A stretch of DNA of 45,301 nt from Woeseiaceae bacterium (GTDB lineage Bacteria; Pseudomonadota; Gammaproteobacteria; Steroidobacterales; Woeseiaceae): contig JANQMR010000012.1 of assembly GCA_028279985.1 (NCBI GenBank), forward strand, positions 1-45,301. Reading direction: 5' to 3'. Below, piece after piece: positions 35,695 to 42,477 of the stretch. The position numbers and the translations under genes were made by a program. Below the pieces are notes generated by a model. That model saw only the letters and a program-made list of their open reading frames with translations, did not search any database and was not told the origin of the DNA. Position 1 is the stretch's first letter, and every line of letters begins with the position of its first letter.

Positions 35695-37869
35695 TTAAAG
35701 ATCACGAAGGTATTCAAGTCGAGCATCGTATTCCTCTTCTAGGTTGGCGATTGTTCCAACTACTTCAAATACCCTCGACCCATCTCGATCAATAAACCAT
35801 GCTGTTGGTATGCCCTTTAATCCGAGTTGAGAAATATAGTTATCGTCCAGTAGAACTGCAAAATCGTAGTTGTTTCGCATCATCCAATCACGTGTGGCGC
35901 CAGGATTCGGGTCGTTGTTGATTGTGACGACCGCCACATCTGAGGAATCCTCGAACCGACTTGCATACGCCGCAAATACTGGCATCTCAATCATACAAGC
36001 ATCGCACCATCTCCCCCAGAACTTTAATATAAGCATCTTACCCTCGAATTCACTCGATGACCGACTTCCCCCATGTACCGATCTCAGGTTGAAAGGAGGC
36101 GGTGACGTTTGCTTCGCCAGTGCAGATACCGCGATTCTCTCAGATCTTTCTGGCTCCAAACGACTACTGATCTCTCGCAAGTACTTTTCAACTCCAGTAA
36201 GTGAACCATGTAATCGATAATAGTAATCTCGCATTACCGTATTGCATGGATGGTCTTTAGTCTGTGGCAAAGCAGCACATCTTAGGAAATATGATTCGGC
36301 ATGCTCAGCTTCCCCCATCGACTCATAAAGTTCACCCAAATGCAAAAGAAGCGTAGCGTCGTATTTGTATACTGGGGAGTCATATACGAGTTGCAATTCC
36401 CGCTCAGCATCTCTTGGTCGCCCCATATTGAAATATACCCAACCTAGCGCATGGCGCAATTTCCCCTCAATAGGATGTGTCAGTATTTTATCGCCCGTGT
36501 CCGTTAATTGAGCTTCTTGTACCGGATACTTGGATAACAATTCGAATCCCGACAACGCAAGTGCTTCCGCCTCTTTGAGGTAGGCCTTACGCGATGCCAG
36601 CTCCAACACACCATCTGTGTGAGCGATAACCTCAGGTATTCCATCAACGTCTGACATTGCCCGGACAAGTTCCAAAATCTCGCGTGAATCAACAGTGTTG
36701 TCACCCTTGAATGAATCAAATTTCATCCTTAGTGCTTGCTGCAGGAGCATATCCTCATGATGTACTGGCCGATCCAGAAATTGCCGAAGTGCGGCTCGGT
36801 ATTCGGATTCGTCTCGGGACTCTTGGGCTGCCAATCGGCGGATTTTGTTCATTGACAGCCGTTCTGCGATGCTATCGTTCGGGCTATCTTGAAGAATGTA
36901 CGCTTCGAGTTTGCGCTGGCTTTCTGGCATCTCCAAGTCCGCATAATGCTCTGCGGCCAGCACGAGTAGATTTCGGTCGATATAATCATTGGTCAGCAAC
37001 ATCCGAACACTTTGTTCGACCCGCTTTCTTTTTTCTGACAGACTCAACGTGTCTTGAGCTCTTATCGCTTCCCAGTACGCTGCAACAACGCGATATCCAG
37101 ATGAGTACTTTGTTGCCACTAGCAGCAATTCTTCAGCTTTATTGGGATAGCCTGCCTGAAGAAGCAATAGTCCAGGATAGTAGTAAGCATTGACGTTCTC
37201 TGGAGCCAGGCTCCGAATGCGTTCAGACTCACTCACCGCGGATAGGAGGTCGGACGTAACAAAATTACTTTGAATCGTTTTCTTCGCGAGAATCGCAGCT
37301 CTTACATTCATTAAATCGGGGGCTTCTGCGGCGATATGCTCATTTTCATCGAGTAACGAAAGAGCGGCATTTCCATCTCCGACCAATCTCAACGATTCCG
37401 CATACAACCACAAAAAATCTGGATTTCCGCGATCTTTTTCATAGGCTATGCGAGCTGCGTTCTTTATTTCTTTACCATTCCCTGTTTTAGGCATGCTCCA
37501 CATTAATGCCCCAGCGATTGCAAATTGCGCCCATTTGCTGTCTGGCTGGTCCTTGAGAAGGGATGCTGCTTTTGAATACGCAACGTCAAGTTTGCCGGTC
37601 TTAGCGAGACTAGTCACGTACCAAGCAAAAAACCTGGTGGACTGGGGCGAACTGGCTAGTAGATTGTCGCCAACATGTACTGCAGCGGACTCGTTTTGCG
37701 AAAAAAACAGCATTCGTATCTGGTTCGCAGCGACACTCTGCTCCGCACCTTCGCAAGTACACTCGTCTAAAATCCGATGACTTGAGTTTTCGCTGCACGC
37801 GACGAGCATCGTCGCACACAAGTGTAAAAGGACTTGCCGCCTTACTGTTTTATGAGACTTAGTCAGCAA
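35695..37869 (-). CDS. TPR lipoprotein with C-terminal TlpA-like thioredoxin domain
   Basis: A 724-residue exported protein. The N-terminus is a lipoprotein signal (basic start, hydrophobic core, lipobox L-V-A-C with lipidated C25). Residues about 50-560 are helical repeats of TPR character (for example LRHALGWVYFNMGRPRDAERELQLVY and ATLLLHLGELYESMGEAEHAESYFLRCA). The last 130 residues are a TlpA/ResA-type thioredoxin domain: KMLILKFWGRWCDACMIEMPVFAAYA with C622 and C625 (WCDAC), and the cis-proline G-I-P-T-A-W-F at 686-692. It should act as a thiol-disulfide enzyme held at the membrane. It follows an anchored protein and a cysteine-rich secreted protein on the same strand, a likely operon. 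AT-richer than the core genes. Confidence 0.88.
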   Translation of the reverse strand: MLTKSHKTVRRQVLLHLCATMLVACSENSSHRILDECTCEGAEQSVAANQIRMLFFSQNESAAVHVGDNLLASSPQSTRFFAWYVTSLAKTGKLDVAYSKAASLLKDQPDSKWAQFAIAGALMWSMPKTGNGKEIKNAARIAYEKDRGNPDFLWLYAESLRLVGDGNAALSLLDENEHIAAEAPDLMNVRAAILAKKTIQSNFVTSDLLSAVSESERIRSLAPENVNAYYYPGLLLLQAGYPNKAEELLLVATKYSSGYRVVAAYWEAIRAQDTLSLSEKRKRVEQSVRMLLTNDYIDRNLLVLAAEHYADLEMPESQRKLEAYILQDSPNDSIAERLSMNKIRRLAAQESRDESEYRAALRQFLDRPVHHEDMLLQQALRMKFDSFKGDNTVDSREILELVRAMSDVDGIPEVIAHTDGVLELASRKAYLKEAEALALSGFELLSKYPVQEAQLTDTGDKILTHPIEGKLRHALGWVYFNMGRPRDAERELQLVYDSPVYKYDATLLLHLGELYESMGEAEHAESYFLRCAALPQTKDHPCNTVMRDYYYRLHGSLTGVEKYLREISSRLEPERSERIAVSALAKQTSPPPFNLRSVHGGSRSSSEFEGKMLILKFWGRWCDACMIEMPVFAAYASRFEDSSDVAVVTINNDPNPGATRDWMMRNNYDFAVLLDDNYISQLGLKGIPTAWFIDRDGSRVFEVVGTIANLEEEYDARLEYLRDL

Positions 37870-37942
37870 GGGCGAGGTTAATGGGACGGACTACGCACTT
37901 TAGAACCAATCCTACTCCTTGTCGCTTTCTGAGAGAAAGCCG

Positions 37943-38719
37943 TCAACTCCCGTTGGATTCAACAGCCCCAACCGCCACTACGTTGCCCGGATAGTGGCAT
38001 GCATCTATTTCAGCCTGCGTTGATTCATTCCCTCTACTGACTAGCAGCCACGCATACAAGAGTGGACCGTTACCTCCAGCGGCTACCGGTTGAATTCTGG
38101 AGAACTCTACCGCAACGTCGCTCGCTCTGAATTGCTCAACCACGCCTTGCCAGTGAAGAGCAAGATCGCCCTCCGGCTCTCTGATGCCGCTAACTTGACA
38201 CAATGTCGATCTACAGCTAACGGAAATGGGAGAAGCTTTGTTTTCGTTCGCCTCCCATACAGCGCGAAGCTCGGGCTCAACTCTCGCTGCCCACCAGTCG
38301 TTACGCGGTTCCTTTGATAGCTCGTAGGCAAGTTGAAACGATGACCGACACGGCCCCAAATCCATATTCAATGCAGATTCGTGGGGCACGAGCGCATTGA
38401 GGAAATAGGCCGGCAAAACCCCATCCGAAATCGTACCACCCGGCGTGTTATCGGCCAATGCACTATCGGCGACAGTAGCTTTGTCTTCGCGGAATTCGAA
38501 GCCACCGATCGTCACATCCGCATATGCGGTGACGGGCTCCTGTATAGCGTCGTCGCTTGAATCATCAAAATGTACAGACCGTTGCCGGTCAATTTTGGAC
38601 GATACACTTTGATCAACTGCCGTCGAATTGAACAACGTGGTCGGGTCGGTCATCCAAAGAACCATCGCAATCAACCCGAGCAATAATCCTAGAGAGAAAA
38701 CGTGTTTTCGGACTTTCAC
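37943..38719 (-). CDS. Membrane-anchored periplasmic protein, unknown
   Basis: A 258-residue protein starting at GTG 38719. A single N-terminal hydrophobic segment (about residues 7-24, VFSLGLLLGLIAMVLWMT) acts as anchor or uncleaved signal. The rest is soluble. It has four cysteines, in GPCRSSF, SVSCRSTLCQVSG and DACHYPG; the CRSTLC motif occurs in many uncharacterised periplasmic proteins of proteobacteria and may form a disulfide. I do not recognise a domain. It lies 73 bp before the TPR-thioredoxin gene and about 100 bp after the cysteine-rich gene. Confidence 0.75.
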   Translation of the reverse strand: MKVRKHVFSLGLLLGLIAMVLWMTDPTTLFNSTAVDQSVSSKIDRQRSVHFDDSSDDAIQEPVTAYADVTIGGFEFREDKATVADSALADNTPGGTISDGVLPAYFLNALVPHESALNMDLGPCRSSFQLAYELSKEPRNDWWAARVEPELRAVWEANENKASPISVSCRSTLCQVSGIREPEGDLALHWQGVVEQFRASDVAVEFSRIQPVAAGGNGPLLYAWLLVSRGNESTQAEIDACHYPGNVVAVGAVESNGS

Positions 38720-38820
38720 TCTACTTAAGCCGGTTACAATGACTATCTAGCGTTCTCTGTTAAGAATAGTTTTGGATCAGCATAATCAAAGCAGCGTAAT
38801 TCGTCTTGAAGCCCCTAGCC

Positions 38821-39144
38821 CTAAATTACGTAGAGTCCGCAGGCCCCTCCATACATCTGACAAATATGGGGGAATTGGCCTGGCCCTGAAGCGAAAAAGT
38901 AGGTCTCAACGCATATTCTGGTACCGGCCATACCATCGTTGGGTCCAGCTGCACAAAATTGACCGTGACAATACAAACAGCCAAGGTCGTCACTCATCCA
39001 GACTACCGTACAAGAAAACTCGTCGCACGACATGGTTTGAATATAGGCGGCCTCCGATTTTTGCGGGTGCCCGACTAGGCCAAATCCGACGACGGCGAGT
39101 GCAGCTAGAAATCCCGAAACGTATGCTAGTCTACGAATCTGCAT
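38821..39144 (-). CDS. Small secreted protein with eight cysteines
   Basis: A 107-residue protein. The start is ATG 39144, with GAGGAG eight bases upstream; the longer frame to 39159 uses a TTG. The signal peptide is clear (RR, then LAYVSGFLAALAVVGFGLVG, cleavage probably near S-E-A-A, residues 30-33). The mature part of about 75 residues holds eight cysteines at 40, 45, 56, 59, 64, 78, 95 and 102, including CLYC and a C-terminal ACGLYVI, plus many G, F and Y. An even number of cysteines suggests four disulfides. I do not recognise the family; it could be a secreted disulfide-rich peptide, metal binder or toxin-like protein. First gene of the presumed three-gene cluster. Confidence 0.75.
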   Translation of the reverse strand: MQIRRLAYVSGFLAALAVVGFGLVGHPQKSEAAYIQTMSCDEFSCTVVWMSDDLGCLYCHGQFCAAGPNDGMAGTRICVETYFFASGPGQFPHICQMYGGACGLYVI

Positions 39145-39329
39145 ACTATATCTCCTCAATTAGCTGACAACCCCCAAAATGTACCATGATTTACCATTTG
39201 CGGGAAGTGAGGAGCTATTCACCGCAGGATAGTCAGCTAAGACAGTGTACCCTCGGTAAAGTCGGAGGCTTTCAATTTGTGAGCCGCTCAAAGCAGCAGG
39301 ACGGGATCGCTATGCTATCCCTTGGCCCC

Positions 39330-39471
39330 CTAATGCGTGGTGTCGACCACGCCGCTACGGCAGCGGTCGATGGTCTTGACGTCTGGCGTGACGTCGAAAA
39401 TACTACTGTTGTCGGCAACGTTAGAAATTCCTTGGTTTTGGCGAACGAGATCACTCCATTTTAGAAATTCC
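39330..39471 (-). pseudogene. Scar of the receptor 2 C-terminus
   Basis: The minus strand at 39330-39431 reads G-I-S-N-V-A-D-N-S-S-I-F-D-V-T-P-D-V-K-T-I-D-R-C-R-S-G-V, then a stop. It matches the receptor 2 segment N-V-A-G-N-N-I-F-D-V-T-P-D-V-N-T-I-G-N-S-R-S-G-A. The 11-bp word TTAGAAATTCC, which spans the receptor stop (39461-39471), recurs at 39421-39431 exactly where the similarity begins. This suggests a slippage or recombination product. Confidence 0.7.
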
Positions 39472-42067
39472 AGGACAAGCCGACCGAGTAGTACGCCCCG
39501 TTGAATCCGAAAGGCGCCGAGCGGCGCGAATACACGAACACGCCGTTGCTCTCGACGATCAGCGGGCCGGCGGGTCCGTCCTCGATTGCGCCGCTGCGGG
39601 AATTGCCGATCGTGTTGACGTCCGGCGTGACGTCGAAGATGTTGTTTCCGGCGACGTTTACCGTGATGCCGTTGTCGAAGGCGTAGGCGATGTTCAGGTC
39701 GGCCAGCACCTCCGCGCCGTAGGTTTGCCGGCCGCCGTCGGTGACCGTGTATTCGCCGTAACGGTTCAGGGCAAGGTTCACGCGCCAGGCGTCCCTGGTA
39801 TACAGCGCATTCAGGCCGATTCGATCCTCGGGCTGCCATTCCTCGATGATCGAGATGTCCTGTTCGTTGAAAACCTGTTCGACCGGCACCGCCTCCAGGC
39901 CCGAACCCACGGGCGTAAACAGGTTGACGACCTCGGTGTCGGTGAAGTTGGCGGCCAGCGTGAAGTCGAGCTCACCGCCTGCAAACTGGACGCCTGCATA
40001 AGTGGCGACGATATCGACACCGTCGGTTTCGGTGTCGGCGCCGTTCAGGAAGAACTGTCCCGCGCCGGCGCCGGCCTGGACCAGCGCGGCGTCCAGCGCG
40101 TCCGACAAGCCGGTGCCCAGCCGGTTGCTGACGACGATCCGGTCGTCGATTTCGATCGAATAAAAATCGATGGTTGCGCTGAACTGATCGGTGAGCTCGG
40201 CGACGATGCCGAAGCTGTAGTTGGTCGACTCCTCTTCTTTTAACGCCGGAATACCGATCGCCTGCGCGAGCGTGCTGTCATTGCGGAAGGTGCCGACTTC
40301 CTGGGCGATCAGCTCGGTCGTGTCGCCGTCGCCGTCGACGTCGTCCACGTCGACGACAAACTGGGTGCTGACATTATTGAAGAAAAGCTGCTGCATCGAC
40401 GGCGCGCGGAAGCCGGTGCTGACGGCGCCCCGCAGGCGCAGCGCATCGGTAATCCCCCAGTTGGCCGCAAGCTTGAAATTGATGGTGTCGCCGAAACCGT
40501 CGTAGTCGTCGTAACGTACCGCGGCGTTCACCATGAAGTCGCCGGTGAAACTGTATTCGCCGTCCGCGTAAACGGAAAATACGTCGCGGCTTTCGTCCAC
40601 GGCGGATTGCGGACCGATGCCGGGAAAACCCTGAATACCGCCGCTGCGATCCTCCGGATACAGGCTGACGCCGCCCTCGGTGTCGTAGTCGCGAAATGCG
40701 TACTCCTCACCGGGGACGATCCTGTACTCGTCGGTGCGAAGCTCGGCGCCGAGCGCAAGAAAAAGATCGCCGTAGGTTTGTGTGAAGTCGAGATTGATGG
40801 TCTCGAGGCTGAGCTCCAGCCCGTAGGCTTCGGCCTCGCGCGGAACGCTTGCGCGGATTTCTTCCGAGCTCGAGCTCGTCGAGAACCGCTGCGCATTGGC
40901 GAACGACGAATTCAGCGAGTCGCTGGTGACGTAGTCGATCGTGTTCTCGCCGTCGGTGTAGGAGATGTCGAGCGTGGCATCGTTATCGAACTCGATGCGG
41001 TAACCGAAGTTGTAGGACAGGTCCTGTATCTCCGAATTGATTTTCGGCAGGAAACCCTCGGGTATCGTCGCATCGCCGTCTGCCAGCGGCGCATTGCCGC
41101 CGGTGTTACCGTTGTGGCGGAAAAACGCCGCCGACTCGTTGTCGCGATTCGAATAGGTAATGAAACCGTACAGCTCGCCGTCGCCCAGTTCGAAGGCGGA
41201 ATTGAGCGTCAGCGCAAACTGCTCCGACTCGGCATCGCCGATGCGGAAAGTCTCCCGCGGCGCGGTCGCCTCACGCGGATCGCCGGGTTCGAGGATACCG
41301 TCATTGTCGGTGTCCGCGCAGCCGGGGAACTGGCAGGAGCCGTGCAGCCCGGCCCGGTTGGTGAACCCGCGATCGCGATAGTTCAGCGTCGCATTCAGGT
41401 AGCCGCTGTCGCCGAACTCGAAACCCTTGCTGAGATCGATGTTGGTCGTCTCACCGTCGCTTTCGGAATACTCACCCTGCGAGATACGAAAATGTCCCGC
41501 CTCCGCATCGTCCTTTAGGACAATGTTGATGACGCCGGCAATCGCATCGGAGCCGTACTGCGCTGCAGCGCCGTCGCGCAATACTTCGATACGTTTGATC
41601 GAAGCCGCGGGAATCGCATTCAAGTCCGTGCCCGCGGTGCCGCGGCCGACCGAGGTGTTGATGTGGATCAGCGAGGCCTGGTGGCGGCGTTTGCCGTTGA
41701 CCAGCACCAGGGTCTGATCCGGACCCAGGCCGCGCAACGTCGCCGGCCGCAGGGCGTCGGTGCCGTCGCTGATGCTGGAGCTCGAAAAGTTGAAAGACGG
41801 CGCCAGCGTCTGCAGCATCCGGCCGACTTCGGTATGGCCGGTGGCCGTCATCGAATCCGAGCTCAGCGAATCCACCGGAACCGGCAGGTCCGCCTGGCTG
41901 CGCCCGGTCGCGCGCGACCCGAGGACGACGACCTCCTCGATGGCATCGCCGCGGGTATTGTCGCCGGTCTCTTGAGCAATCGCCGGCACGGACAGGCCGC
42001 AAGCGGCGGCGATGATAAGCGTTAGCAGTCCGGACGGACTGCTGCCAGTCTTTAACGATCCCGTCAT
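39461..42067 (-). CDS. TonB-dependent receptor 2
   Basis: An 868-residue outer-membrane receptor without STN domain. The signal peptide ends near P-A-I-A-Q (about residue 31). A TonB box (AIEEVVVLGSR, 42-52) and plug follow (LRGLGPDQTLVLVNGKRRHQASLIHINTSVGRGTAGTDLNAIPAASIKRIEVLRDGAAAQYGSDAIAGVINIVLK, about 110-185). The barrel includes a loop with DTDNDGILEPGD, a calcium-binding-like insertion between two cysteines (CQFPGCADTDNDG). The chain ends WNF, the expected terminal aromatic. ATG 42067 has GGGGGAG upstream. It belongs to the plug-rich, iron-complex or large-substrate receptor group; the substrate is unknown. Confidence 0.93.
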   Translation of the reverse strand: MTGSLKTGSSPSGLLTLIIAAACGLSVPAIAQETGDNTRGDAIEEVVVLGSRATGRSQADLPVPVDSLSSDSMTATGHTEVGRMLQTLAPSFNFSSSSISDGTDALRPATLRGLGPDQTLVLVNGKRRHQASLIHINTSVGRGTAGTDLNAIPAASIKRIEVLRDGAAAQYGSDAIAGVINIVLKDDAEAGHFRISQGEYSESDGETTNIDLSKGFEFGDSGYLNATLNYRDRGFTNRAGLHGSCQFPGCADTDNDGILEPGDPREATAPRETFRIGDAESEQFALTLNSAFELGDGELYGFITYSNRDNESAAFFRHNGNTGGNAPLADGDATIPEGFLPKINSEIQDLSYNFGYRIEFDNDATLDISYTDGENTIDYVTSDSLNSSFANAQRFSTSSSSEEIRASVPREAEAYGLELSLETINLDFTQTYGDLFLALGAELRTDEYRIVPGEEYAFRDYDTEGGVSLYPEDRSGGIQGFPGIGPQSAVDESRDVFSVYADGEYSFTGDFMVNAAVRYDDYDGFGDTINFKLAANWGITDALRLRGAVSTGFRAPSMQQLFFNNVSTQFVVDVDDVDGDGDTTELIAQEVGTFRNDSTLAQAIGIPALKEEESTNYSFGIVAELTDQFSATIDFYSIEIDDRIVVSNRLGTGLSDALDAALVQAGAGAGQFFLNGADTETDGVDIVATYAGVQFAGGELDFTLAANFTDTEVVNLFTPVGSGLEAVPVEQVFNEQDISIIEEWQPEDRIGLNALYTRDAWRVNLALNRYGEYTVTDGGRQTYGAEVLADLNIAYAFDNGITVNVAGNNIFDVTPDVNTIGNSRSGAIEDGPAGPLIVESNGVFVYSRRSAPFGFNGAYYSVGLSWNF

Positions 42068-42477
42068 GGCAGTCTCCCCCTAAGGTCTTGCCGAAATACT
42101 TACAGAGAGTATGGCTGCGAATGAGGCCGATGTCGATCCAGGAAGCACGGATTCGGCGCGACAGGCTGTGCGATGGGGAGCACTGGTACCCGGGGACCAA
42201 TAGGTACCGGTGCTGCTTCGACCGTAGCGCCCGCTTCGGTCCGCCACCCGCTTCGGCCGCCCTTGCCGTCCCCTGGGGAAATGGGGCGGGGAAATGGGGC
42301 TACAAGTCGAAGGACTTCGTGACTTCCGCGAAGATCACGCGGCCGGGACCGCTTTGCATTGCATGGGGTCGATCGGGCTCGAAACCCTCACGCGCAATGT
42401 CCTCCAGCTTGATCGTGTAGGCCCCGAACGGTCTGCCCGGCAATTGAGGCTGTGCCTATACGTTCGCCTATACGTAC
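42068..42477. other. Intergenic region between receptors 2 and 3
   Basis: It holds the ribosome site of receptor 2, a perfect 13-bp tandem duplication GGGGAAATGGGGC at 42275-42300, and a 48-codon minus-strand fragment at 42300-42443 described separately. No full gene is visible. Confidence 0.5.
42300..42443 (-). pseudogene. Possible C-terminal fragment of an unknown protein
   Basis: From TTG 42443 the strand reads L-P-G-R-P-F-G-A-Y-T-I-K-L-E-D-I-A-R-E-G and ends G-P-G-R-V-I-F-A-E-V-T-K-S-F-D-L then TAG, 47 residues with ordinary amino acid use. The ending resembles the last strand of an outer-membrane barrel, but the match is too short to be sure. There is no ATG, and TAG codons lie just upstream. 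It could be the tail of a deleted receptor gene or chance. Confidence 0.3.

Noticed and set aside
39330..39839. Minus-strand 169-residue arginine-rich frame
   Set aside because: Mostly a shifted frame of receptor 2; only its last 33 codons have meaning, as a scar of the receptor end.
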